In this document: positions 8,182 through 16,228 of the stretch, piece by piece
Numbering within the stretch: the stretch's first letter is position 1
How the letters are laid out: each line of letters begins with the position of its first letter
Assembly (NCBI GenBank): GCA_028715625.1
Contig: JAQURL010000015.1
Coordinates: 1 to 42,092 of the forward strand
Length of the DNA: 42,092 bases
Reading direction: 5' to 3'
Source of the DNA: Candidatus Margulisiibacteriota bacterium
Lineage (GTDB): Bacteria > Margulisbacteria > Riflemargulisbacteria > GWF2-35-9
The notes under the pieces: generated by a model
What the model was told of the DNA's origin: nothing
The model's input: the letters and a program-made list of their open reading frames with translations, nothing else
Database searches by the model: none
Made by a program: the position numbers and the translations under genes

Positions 8182-9729
8182 TCAGCTTATCTTTCCAAGC
8201 GCTTCTATCAGTTCCCTGTTCCCTTTATCTCGCACAATATCTCTGATAGTTCTGCCATTTTTATTTTTAATTTCTATGTCAGCTCCGGCCACCAGCAAAA
8301 CTTTAAAAGCCTTAAGATTAGTCTGGTTATCTAACGCATAAAAAAGTGCGGTATAGCCATATTTATCTACCGCGTCAATATCCGCTCCGGCCTTGATCAG
8401 CCTGATCAAAGTACGTACTGCCAGATCGCTGTTTACAGATGCCGTGAACATCAACGCTGTGGTCCCGCTTTGACTTTGGGAGTACTTGTCACAACGAGGA
8501 TCATTGAACAAGGCATTCAAAACTTCCTCTTTGCCTGCTTTTATTGAGACAAAAAAAGGAGTTAAACCTTCGTTGGTTTCGCAGTTAAGGTCAATCCTGG
8601 GATCGTTTATCAGGATTAATGCTTTTTTTTCAGCTGATCTGTTTATAGCGATTATTAATGCTGTTTCCCCATATTTGTTTTTGAAGTTTACGTCCAGGTC
8701 TTGTCTTTTTAAAAATTCCTTAACCACTTCAGTATCACTATGCAATACAGCCATCATCAGAGCTGTTGTACGAAAACCGAAACCGGTTTCAATTTCATTA
8801 ATATTAACAGTTTTTTGTAAAACAAGTTTTATTAGCTCACTATCATTTTTATATCGATAATTCGAGTCACTCAAAACCATCATCAGCGGTATTTTGCCGC
8901 TCGTATCTTTACAGGTTAAGGAAACATTTTCTATCTGCAATACATGCATAGTGAGGTCCTTTTGATTTTTCTCTATTAAAATATGCGCGGTAGAAATACC
9001 CTGATTATTGGCTAAATTTATATCAGCCCCGGCCCTGATTAATAATTCCGCTATTGTCTTTATAGAGCGTACATATTCAGCGTCTCTGGCATATGGTATT
9101 GGGTCTAATAAACCGATAAGATGCATCAAAGCTGTATAGCCCTGACTTTCTTGTATATCAATACTAGCTTTTCTATCAAGAAGCAATCTGACTATTTCCT
9201 CTTTTCTGGCTCCTGCCGCGCAAATAAGCAAAGTTTTGCCTTCTTCATCCTGCATATCAATATCTTCACTGCCGGCCATGTCCAGTAATAGTTTAAACGT
9301 TTCAATATCATTCATTGCGTCTTTCAACAGTTGCATTAAAAAAACCCGTCGTTTTATGTCTTTAAAACCCAGTATTCTGAAGCTGTTGGCCAGTTTCTTA
9401 AAAATCTCCGGTTTGTTTTGAGGGTTGAGATTACTTAAACATGAATAAACTGATTTTATTGCTTTTGACTTTTCATCATCAGCGTTTACCTGTGGGGCCC
9501 TTTTTGAAGTCAGGTCATTTAATCCTTCAAGAACAGCAAACTCCTTCAATAAATTGATCCCTTTTTCGTTCAGTTCACACATCGTGTCCAGTAATTGTTC
9601 CGCGTCGCAATCTGTAAAAATATTTTTACCTTTAAGCTTCATATACTCTAATTTTTGACGTAAAAAATCCGTTTTTTGCTGAATTTCTTTCTTTTCAATA
9701 TCCATAGCCGCTATTATTTTTTTCTTCAT
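8182..9729 (-). CDS. Ankyrin-repeat protein with island N-terminal domain (515 aa)
   Basis: The ATG at 9729 gives MKKKIIAAM and lies one base after the stop of the upstream gene, with AGAGG 6 nt before it; a longer frame starting inside that gene lacks the tag position. The N-terminal domain contains NIFTDCDAE, L-DL, AIKSVYSCLSNLN and LANSFRILGF. The linker (RRVFLMQLLKDAM) differs from the common GYL type and matches the gene at 11767-13158, as does the first repeat (DIDMQDEEGKTLL). About ten ankyrin repeats follow, some with long inter-repeat loops. The close similarity to the 11767-13158 gene points to duplication within the island. Confidence 0.9.
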   Translation of the reverse strand: MKKKIIAAMDIEKKEIQQKTDFLRQKLEYMKLKGKNIFTDCDAEQLLDTMCELNEKGINLLKEFAVLEGLNDLTSKRAPQVNADDEKSKAIKSVYSCLSNLNPQNKPEIFKKLANSFRILGFKDIKRRVFLMQLLKDAMNDIETFKLLLDMAGSEDIDMQDEEGKTLLICAAGARKEEIVRLLLDRKASIDIQESQGYTALMHLIGLLDPIPYARDAEYVRSIKTIAELLIRAGADINLANNQGISTAHILIEKNQKDLTMHVLQIENVSLTCKDTSGKIPLMMVLSDSNYRYKNDSELIKLVLQKTVNINEIETGFGFRTTALMMAVLHSDTEVVKEFLKRQDLDVNFKNKYGETALIIAINRSAEKKALILINDPRIDLNCETNEGLTPFFVSIKAGKEEVLNALFNDPRCDKYSQSQSGTTALMFTASVNSDLAVRTLIRLIKAGADIDAVDKYGYTALFYALDNQTNLKAFKVLLVAGADIEIKNKNGRTIRDIVRDKGNRELIEALGKIS

Positions 9730-9730
9730 A

Positions 9731-10651
9731 TTAAACCTCTGGCACTTCGGTGTCGGCTCCGGCATTAAGCAACAGTTCTACCATATCTGTTCTTTTGTAA
9801 TGAACAGCAATCATTAACGCTGTTTTGCCTTGATTATTCCGCGCCTCAATATTTACGTCGCGTTCCAGCAGCATGCTCAATAAGTCTTTATGACCCAGCT
9901 TGATTATATTCATTAATACAGTATCGCCATTCATGTCTGCATCATTAATATCCGCCCCTGCCTGTATCAGAGCCGCAATCATTTTTTTAAATTCACCCAT
10001 GCTGTTCTCCAGCCCTTCGCGCCATTGCTCCTCAATACTTGTTATATGAGCAAGCCCTCTTAATATAGACAAATCTTTATTTGTGTATCCCACGAAATAT
10101 TTAAAAGCAATCTCATTACCGCCATAAACGGCTTTCATCAAAGCTGACAAATTATTTTCATCCTTTACTTGCACATCAGCTCGAAGAGTAATATATTGCT
10201 GTACGTTTTGAAAATTTCCCATTCTTATAGAACACAAAAGTTCATTTTTGAACAAATGTTTATCATCATATGGTTTGGTCTTCAATAATTTTTCTTCCGC
10301 AGTTTCAGGATCAATAAATCCCAGCATTCCAAAATTCCTGGCCAAAACCAACAAAATAATATTTTGATTATCTTCTCTCAAATTATGTAAACATGAATAT
10401 ATTGCGGTTATGGCTTTGGAACGCGTGTTTTCACCTGGTTCCGGTTTATGTTTTGTTAAAAAATTCAGTGTTTTATATTGCGAGAGCAGTTCTATTCTAT
10501 CCCTAACAGAACCGCTATATTTTATCAGTCTGTCTATAAAGGCTGTGCCATTATCACCCGCAAAAATATTGAAACCCTCATCCAGCAACACCAGCTGTTG
10601 TCTAAGAAATTTTTCTATATTCAGATTGTTCGTTGATATAATCTTGTTCAT
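9731..10651 (-). CDS. Ankyrin-repeat protein with island N-terminal domain, C-terminally shortened (306 aa)
   Basis: The ATG at 10651 gives MNKIISTNN; an in-frame TTG three codons upstream is possible. The N-terminal domain reads NIFAGDNGT, L-FLTK, AITAIYSCLHNLREDN and LARNFGMLGF. It is a close paralogue of the next upstream gene (10698-11696): both have an unusual segment, LRG(L/M)(A/G)H(I/V)TS(I/L)EEQW, between ankyrin repeats. Here the protein stops after GADTEVPEV, whereas the paralogue continues for another 35 residues. The next gene starts two bases after this stop, so the missing end appears to have been deleted. About four to five ankyrin repeats remain. Confidence 0.87.
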   Translation of the reverse strand: MNKIISTNNLNIEKFLRQQLVLLDEGFNIFAGDNGTAFIDRLIKYSGSVRDRIELLSQYKTLNFLTKHKPEPGENTRSKAITAIYSCLHNLREDNQNIILLVLARNFGMLGFIDPETAEEKLLKTKPYDDKHLFKNELLCSIRMGNFQNVQQYITLRADVQVKDENNLSALMKAVYGGNEIAFKYFVGYTNKDLSILRGLAHITSIEEQWREGLENSMGEFKKMIAALIQAGADINDADMNGDTVLMNIIKLGHKDLLSMLLERDVNIEARNNQGKTALMIAVHYKRTDMVELLLNAGADTEVPEV

Positions 10652-10697
10652 ATAAATCAAATTATCATTTCCAGTCTTCTATCAAGACTTCGTTTCG

Positions 10698-11696
10698 TTA
10701 ACGATTTCTCGCTGTCCTGGCATTATTTATTAACTGCACCAGCTCATTTTGCGTAATAGGAATAGGTTCTGCCAGGGCATATACCATAGCCGGGCATCCT
10801 TCATTATCCAGCACTTCAGTATTGGCGCCGGCATCCAGCAGCAATTTTACAATGTCAGGTTTCTTGTGTATAACTGCGGTCATAAGTGCTGTTTTCCCTT
10901 CATTATTTTGCGCTTCAAAATTTACACCCCGCTCCAGCAGCATTTTTACAGTATCCGTATAACCCAGCTTAATCGCGTTCATTAAAATTGTGTCCCCATT
11001 CTGGTCCGAATCTTCTATGTTTGCTCCGGCTTCAATTATCATCTTAACCATTTCTTCTGCTTCGTTTAAACTTCTATTCAAATTCTGCCATTGTTCTTCA
11101 AGACTTGTAACATGACCCATCCCTCTTAGTGCAGAAATGTCCTGATTACGAAAAGCAATTGAATAAAGGAACAACTGTTCATCACATCTGATAATTGCGT
11201 TCATTAATATTGATATATTATTATTATCTCTGGCATTTATATCTGCTCCTTGTTCGATCAAATCCTTAAGCAGCGTTTTGTTTGTTATTCTTAAGGCATC
11301 CAATAATTTGTCTTTTAAAAAATCAGGTTCAGCTTTTGACCCTTTTAATTTCATATTAAATCCTAACGCGGAAAAACTTTTAATCAAAACCTGCAATACA
11401 GCTTCTTTATTGTCCGGACGCAAATTATGGAAACAGGAATAGACAGCTGTCAAGGCTCTGGAATGTGCGTCACTCAGAGGTTGTGGTTTTGATTTTTTCA
11501 GAAAATAAAGATTTTCATATCTGGCAAGCAGTTCAATTATGTCCCTGCCCATTTGTTTATATTTAAGCAGATTATCGACTATCAGCGTGCCGTTTTTGCC
11601 TTCAAATATATTCACATACCCTTCAATCGGAAACAGTTTTTCCTTGAAGAACTCTTCCAACTGCTCAATACTTGTAAACGCAATGATCTTATTCAT
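10698..11696 (-). CDS. Ankyrin-repeat protein with island N-terminal domain (332 aa)
   Basis: The protein starts MNKIIAFTS with AGGGAT upstream of its ATG. The N-terminal domain has NIFEGKNGT, LLKYKQMG, L-YFLKK, ALTAVYSCFHNLRPDN and a diverged end (LIKSFSALGF). About five ankyrin repeats follow, with the family-specific insert RGMGHVTSLEEQW between the second and third. The last 30 residues are a non-repeat tail ending NNARTARNR. A promoter element ends 18 nt before the start, so this gene opens the unit covering 11696 to 6398. Nearest relative in the island is its immediate downstream neighbour. Confidence 0.9.
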   Translation of the reverse strand: MNKIIAFTSIEQLEEFFKEKLFPIEGYVNIFEGKNGTLIVDNLLKYKQMGRDIIELLARYENLYFLKKSKPQPLSDAHSRALTAVYSCFHNLRPDNKEAVLQVLIKSFSALGFNMKLKGSKAEPDFLKDKLLDALRITNKTLLKDLIEQGADINARDNNNISILMNAIIRCDEQLFLYSIAFRNQDISALRGMGHVTSLEEQWQNLNRSLNEAEEMVKMIIEAGANIEDSDQNGDTILMNAIKLGYTDTVKMLLERGVNFEAQNNEGKTALMTAVIHKKPDIVKLLLDAGANTEVLDNEGCPAMVYALAEPIPITQNELVQLINNARTARNR

Positions 11697-11713
11697 ATGT
11701 TATCCCTGCGACA

Positions 11714-11744
11714 ATATATCGAAAGGCGGGGTTAAAAATCTCAG
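11714..11744 (-). promoter_or_regulatory. Island promoter element, site 3
   Basis: On the minus strand CTGAGAT, exactly 16 nt, then CGATATAT. It ends 18 nt before the ATG at 11696 and starts in the gap after the stop of the preceding gene. Same architecture as the other island sites. Confidence 0.65.
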
Positions 11745-11766
11745 CAAAAATCTTGGAAATATAAGT

Positions 11767-13158
11767 CTATTCTTCTATTATTGACGCTAAAAACTCTTCA
11801 ATTGCGGGATACTGAAGTTCCTTTGCTACATCTCTCGCTGTTTGCCCTTTTTTGTTTTTCAGCTGCGCGTCGGCACCGGCGATTATCAGAATCTGCCTCA
11901 TATCATCATCTCCATGGCGAACAGCATACATCAGGGCTGTTTCTCCCTTGTTGTCCTTTGCGTCAGGATCAGCGCCGGCGATTATCAGCTTTAATAAAAT
12001 GCCCTTGCCGTCAAGTGTGCCGGCAGCCAGCATCAACGGTGTAACACCTGAGTTATTACTTATATTCAGATCACATCTGCGGTCAGCTATTAAAAGGTCT
12101 ACCATACCTTCATCTTTTTGACTTACAGCCTCATACAAAGGTGTGCAACCATCATTATTCCGAATATTCGGGTCCAGGTCTTCCCTGGCTAAAAGCATGG
12201 TTAACAGCTCCTTATCGGATTTGTTTACAGCCATGTATAATACTGTTTGTCCTTTATTTGATTCACGGGTATTGATATTTATTGTTTTATCAATAAATAA
12301 TTTAGTCATATCCTTGTCACCATTATGATAACCATGCGCTATAAATTGCATAAGAGGAGTCATTGCCCCTTTGGTATTTGAATCAAAGTTTCCCGGATAA
12401 TTTTTTACCAGGGCTTTAAAAAAGTAACCTCTCCTTCCTACTATACTGTAATTTAAAGGTGTTTCCCCATTCTCATTTGCTTGATTAATATCAGCTCCGG
12501 CTTTTACCAGAAGTTCCGTCACTTTTATCTGAGTTTCCGGCTTTCTTGATATTCTGAGGTCCCACATCGAGTACATCAAGGCCCCATTATTTTCATTGCC
12601 CAGAATATTTGGGTCGGCTTTACGCTTCAGCAGTTCTTCAGTAGCCATAACATTGGAACTCATTGCCGCCCACATAAGTAGTGTTCTGCCTGATTCATCC
12701 TGCTGGTTAATATCCGAATTATCGATCATCTTCAGCATTAGCTTGAATTTCTCCTCGTCATCCATCAACGATTTCAATGTCTCAAAAAGCAGCTTGCTTC
12801 TTTTAATATTTTTATAACCAAGTTTTCTGAAAGCCTCAGCCAAAGATACCAAAACTTTTTCCTGATTACTATCGTTTAAATTTTTCAAACAATGATATAT
12901 AGAATTAAGGGCTATTGTGCTTTCCTTCGCAGGGTCGAGTTCCGGTTTGAAATCATTTTTTAAAACATCGCATTCAGGAAGTTCAGCAAATTCCTGACAT
13001 AAATTTACACCCGCTTCTTTCAGCTCTATCATTTTTCTGACCAGTTCTTTGGCGATAAACAACGTAAAAATATTCTTGCGGGTGGTCTGCATATCCCGCA
13101 GTTTATTTCGTAGAAATGTCAACAAACTCACGGTATTTATAGAAATTACTTTATACAT
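11767..13158 (-). CDS. Ankyrin-repeat protein with island N-terminal domain (463 aa)
   Basis: The tag is MYKVISINT, with AAGGTG 4 nt before the ATG. The N-terminal domain has NIFTLFIAK, LKEAG, AE-LPECDVLK, ALNSIYHCLKNLN and LAEAFRKLGY. The linker RSKLLFETLKSLM and first repeat (DINQQDESGRTLL) closely match the 8182-9729 gene. About nine ankyrin repeats follow, including SGVTPLMLAA and KGETALMYAV, ending with a capping-like helix (QTARDVAKELQ). It appears to be a single-gene unit, with a promoter element 35 nt upstream and another at the next gap. Function unknown; a binding role is inferred. Confidence 0.9.
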   Translation of the reverse strand: MYKVISINTVSLLTFLRNKLRDMQTTRKNIFTLFIAKELVRKMIELKEAGVNLCQEFAELPECDVLKNDFKPELDPAKESTIALNSIYHCLKNLNDSNQEKVLVSLAEAFRKLGYKNIKRSKLLFETLKSLMDDEEKFKLMLKMIDNSDINQQDESGRTLLMWAAMSSNVMATEELLKRKADPNILGNENNGALMYSMWDLRISRKPETQIKVTELLVKAGADINQANENGETPLNYSIVGRRGYFFKALVKNYPGNFDSNTKGAMTPLMQFIAHGYHNGDKDMTKLFIDKTININTRESNKGQTVLYMAVNKSDKELLTMLLAREDLDPNIRNNDGCTPLYEAVSQKDEGMVDLLIADRRCDLNISNNSGVTPLMLAAGTLDGKGILLKLIIAGADPDAKDNKGETALMYAVRHGDDDMRQILIIAGADAQLKNKKGQTARDVAKELQYPAIEEFLASIIEE

Positions 13159-13192
13159 TTTTCACCTTATCAATACAACAATTTCTCCTACT

Positions 13193-13223
13193 AAATATCG
13201 TAGGGAAATCAGAATTATTGCAG
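13193..13223 (-). promoter_or_regulatory. Island promoter element, site 4
   Basis: On the minus strand CTGCAAT, exactly 16 nt, then CGATATTT (one mismatch to CGATATAT). It ends 35 nt before the ATG at 13158 and begins 8 nt after the stop of the upstream gene. Same architecture as the other island sites. Confidence 0.6.
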
Positions 13224-13230
13224 GTAATTA

Positions 13231-14097
13231 TTATTTACTTTTTGTGAGCATGTACCAGAATATAAGGTACTCAAAACGGACAAGTGTCATGAGTAATGTA
13301 GGAATACGGTAATCCGCACCTGCTTGTAAAAGGTCTTTTATTATTTCCCTTCTATTTATTTTGGAATTAGAAGCAAAGTCATAGAGAGCATACATTAAGG
13401 CTGTTTTCCCCCAATCATCCTTGGAGTCAACATCCACTCCGGCCTGAAGCAATTCCCGGACCATTTCCGATTTTCCAGCGATAACGAACCACATTAAAGC
13501 AGTTTGCCCTCTAAGGTTCTTTTTATTAATATTAACTTCAGACTCCAGCAATAAACTTAGTATTTCCAGTTTGTCCGCGTATATTAAAACGCTTGTTCCA
13601 TTTTTATCAGTATCAACCGCATTGGGGTCAGCGCCCTGTTTAAGCAGATTTTCTACTTCAGCCGAATTATCTTTTTTTACAGCTTTTATTAATTTCCTTC
13701 CCAGATAACCGGGACTTTTGGTCGAATATTTATTGTTCTGAAAGCCCAGCAAAGGAAAATCACGGGTTAACTTTTTCAGCACGCTATCTTTGTTTGTATC
13801 GTCAAGTTTTTCCAGACATGTCCATACGGAGACCATCGCTCCTGACCTGCGCAGGCTTTCTTCACAGGTTTTATCTATTTGCGGTTTGCTGTCCGATTTT
13901 AAAAATTCAAGTCCATTGCATTTTGAAATTAATATTCTCAGATTCACTCCGGACTTGCGCAAAGCAACCAGCCCGTCCAGCAGCCGGTCCGCGTCGGACA
14001 TGGAAAATATATTACGGTTTTCCTTTAAAAGCCGGATTTTTATTTCCAGGAAACTTGTTAAAAAATCTTGATTTAATATTGCGATAATTTTATTCAT
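13231..14097 (-). CDS. Ankyrin-repeat protein with island N-terminal domain (288 aa, shortest complete member)
   Basis: The protein starts MNKIIAILN; its ATG overlaps the TGA of the upstream gene (ATGA) and no strong ribosome site is visible, so translation probably relies on coupling. The N-terminal domain has NIFSMSDADR, LRKSG, L-EFLKS, SGAMVSVWTCLEKLDDTNK and LTRDFPLLGF. The linker SPGYLGRKLIKAVK is typical. Only about four ankyrin repeats follow (roughly 135-265), and the end is an aromatic-rich non-repeat tail (FEYLIFWYML). It closes the unit starting at 19476. Confidence 0.88.
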   Translation of the reverse strand: MNKIIAILNQDFLTSFLEIKIRLLKENRNIFSMSDADRLLDGLVALRKSGVNLRILISKCNGLEFLKSDSKPQIDKTCEESLRRSGAMVSVWTCLEKLDDTNKDSVLKKLTRDFPLLGFQNNKYSTKSPGYLGRKLIKAVKKDNSAEVENLLKQGADPNAVDTDKNGTSVLIYADKLEILSLLLESEVNINKKNLRGQTALMWFVIAGKSEMVRELLQAGVDVDSKDDWGKTALMYALYDFASNSKINRREIIKDLLQAGADYRIPTLLMTLVRFEYLIFWYMLTKSK

Positions 14098-14975
14098 ATT
14101 TCATTTTTTTTATTTGATCTTAATAGCCAGCTGGCTATAAATTTCCCAGAAAAAAAAGCAAAACTTTGAGCATCAAACCCTGCATTGTTTGTCATGGTTA
14201 CATTTGCACCGCAATTTTTTAAAATCTTTATTATTCTGATTTGTCCCTTCTCAGCAGCGTACATTAAAGCTGTCATCCCGCTCTCATCCTGACTATTTAT
14301 CGCAGAAATTGCTCCGGATTCCAGCAGTAAATTAACAATTCCAGGATTACCACATTTAGCGGCAGCCATGAGCGGTGTGGCTTTAGCGATGTTGGGCAGA
14401 TTCACCTCAGCACCCATCGCGATCATGTCCCTGACCAATTCTGAGTTCTCTTTAAGGATCGCATATATTAAAGGCGTATTCTCATCATATTCAGCTAATC
14501 GATAATTCAAATCAGGATGTTTACTCAATATATAATAGACTTCTGAATAATCTTCATTAACGATAGCGTTCATTAATTCTTTAGTTAAATAAGCTGCCGG
14601 TAATGGCTCCTCGGCCGGACTTCGAAACCCCAATTTTCCCATATCACGCGCCAGATGTCCCAAAATCTGAGTTTTGTTATCCTGACGCAAGTTCTTCAGG
14701 CATATATAAATCGATTTCCTGATTTGAGTTTCAGGTTGTTCTTCTCTTACAACAGGTTCGGTCATATCCAGTAAAAAAATTAATTTTTCATTAACGGCCA
14801 GCAATTCATTAATCGATACGTTTACTGCTTTCAAATCTAACAACAAATCATATGTTTGCTCAGCGTCTTCCAGAACAAATATGTTTTTGCCATTCCTTAA
14901 AAGTTCCAACTTCTCACTTAACAATTCAGGTATTACGACTTCATTTTTATTCGCGATAATTTTATATTTACTCAT
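14094..14975 (-). CDS. Ankyrin-repeat protein with island N-terminal domain (293 aa)
   Basis: The ATG at 14975 gives MSKYKIIAN; an in-frame TTG one codon upstream is closer to the GGAGG ribosome site, so the exact start is uncertain by one residue. The N-terminal domain reads NIFVLEDAEQ, LKAVN, L-FLLD, IRKSIYICLKNLRQDNK and LARDMGKLGF. The linker AAYLTKELMNAI leads into about four ankyrin repeats, ending SGKFIASWLL. It overlaps the downstream gene by 4 nt and lies 8 nt after the upstream stop. Confidence 0.88.
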   Translation of the reverse strand: MSKYKIIANKNEVVIPELLSEKLELLRNGKNIFVLEDAEQTYDLLLDLKAVNVSINELLAVNEKLIFLLDMTEPVVREEQPETQIRKSIYICLKNLRQDNKTQILGHLARDMGKLGFRSPAEEPLPAAYLTKELMNAIVNEDYSEVYYILSKHPDLNYRLAEYDENTPLIYAILKENSELVRDMIAMGAEVNLPNIAKATPLMAAAKCGNPGIVNLLLESGAISAINSQDESGMTALMYAAEKGQIRIIKILKNCGANVTMTNNAGFDAQSFAFFSGKFIASWLLRSNKKNEI

Positions 14976-14983
14976 CAAATTTG

Positions 14984-16222
14984 CTATCTGCCTCCGGCTC
15001 TTTTTATTATCTCGATTATTTCACCGCTCCTGTGTTTGCGTGCGAGCTGTAATGCAGTTTCTCCTGCATAATTCTGGTAATTTATGTCTGACACCCTGCT
15101 TATCAATTTTTTTACTATTTCCTTATGTCCTTTTATTACGGCCATATTAAACGGGGTGTTCCCTTCATTATCTTCAGCTTCAAGAAATGCGTCTTTTCCC
15201 AGCAAATAATCCACTATTTCCATATGACCTCCTTCACAGGCTTTCATCAAAGCTGTTTGGCCTTTTTCATCTTTAGCATCCAGGTCCGCGTTTAATGTTA
15301 CAAGTTCTTTTACAGTTTCCAAAAAACCTTTTTCAGCAGCTTTTATTAACGGTGTTTTCAAACTTTTAGTACGATCATTAACATCTGCTCCGCCTTTTAT
15401 CAGCTCTCTTATAACTAATGGCTGATCGTGAAATGCAGCGGCATGCATGGCTGTCCATCCTTCATCTGTATATCCCTTCTCGTTTACATCTGCCCCATTT
15501 GCAATCAACAAAGCAACCAGTTTGTTCTGTCCATTCCAGGCAGCCAGCATTAAACTGTTAAAACCGCTGATACCTGGATTTTTATAATCCGGATCAGCTC
15601 CTCTTAATATTAAATCTGCTGCTTCATCATATTGTTTATTAAATATAGCCTTCAGCAATTCTTTTCCCAATTCATAGGATTTCTCAACTACACATATGTT
15701 CTGAAAACCCAGAATTCCGAAATCCCTGGCTAATCTGCTCAAAACATTTTTCTGGTTTTCATTATTCAACTGCTGCAAACAAACTGCGACAGATTTTTTA
15801 GCTCGCTGCAGAGAATCTGTATCCTCCAATTCAGCCTCCTCATTAAGCAGTGAAAAAAAATCAATATCTGTGAATTCGTTCAAAAGCAAGCACAAATCTT
15901 TCCCTTCTTTTTTAACATCCAGCAAATCCTGTAATAAAGTTTGGGCGTTCTCGCCGGTAAAAATATTCTTTTTCTCCTGCAGTAAGAGTAATTGCTTTCT
16001 AAGCTCAGGTTTAATGGTCCTGTTTTGATTGAAACTTTCTATTTTTAACACCAGTTCATCAAGATTTACCCCTGATCTTTTCAGCAACAAAGCTATTCCT
16101 ATAAAGTTTCTCAGGTCCTGATCAGATAAATTACCACCTGTAATTTGGCTTAAATTGCATTCTTCATCCAAAAACTTTTGCAAATCATCATTAACGCCAA
16201 TTGCTATTAATTTATTAAACAT
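14984..16222 (-). CDS. Ankyrin-repeat protein with one and a half copies of the island N-terminal domain (412 aa)
   Basis: The tag is MFNKLIAIG. Residues about 10-67 look like the first half of the N-terminal domain (LLLKRSGVNLDELVLKIESF) without its NIF motif or second half. A complete copy follows at about 70-180: NIFTGENAQ, LLDVKKEG, AKKSVAVCLQQLNNEN and LARDFGILGF. About seven regular ankyrin repeats then run to the C-terminus, including GQTALMKACEGGHMEIVDYL. AAGGAG lies upstream of the ATG and overlaps the preceding gene's stop. The extra half domain makes this an intermediate between ordinary members and the two-domain protein at 22002-22928. Confidence 0.9.
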   Translation of the reverse strand: MFNKLIAIGVNDDLQKFLDEECNLSQITGGNLSDQDLRNFIGIALLLKRSGVNLDELVLKIESFNQNRTIKPELRKQLLLLQEKKNIFTGENAQTLLQDLLDVKKEGKDLCLLLNEFTDIDFFSLLNEEAELEDTDSLQRAKKSVAVCLQQLNNENQKNVLSRLARDFGILGFQNICVVEKSYELGKELLKAIFNKQYDEAADLILRGADPDYKNPGISGFNSLMLAAWNGQNKLVALLIANGADVNEKGYTDEGWTAMHAAAFHDQPLVIRELIKGGADVNDRTKSLKTPLIKAAEKGFLETVKELVTLNADLDAKDEKGQTALMKACEGGHMEIVDYLLGKDAFLEAEDNEGNTPFNMAVIKGHKEIVKKLISRVSDINYQNYAGETALQLARKHRSGEIIEIIKRAGGR

Positions 16223-16228
16223 TATTCA

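Noticed and set aside
9731-10651. Gene 9731-10651 as a frameshifted pseudogene
   Set aside because: The frame is intact with start, tag and domain; only the last 35 residues relative to its paralogue are missing, and no leftover sequence exists before the next gene.
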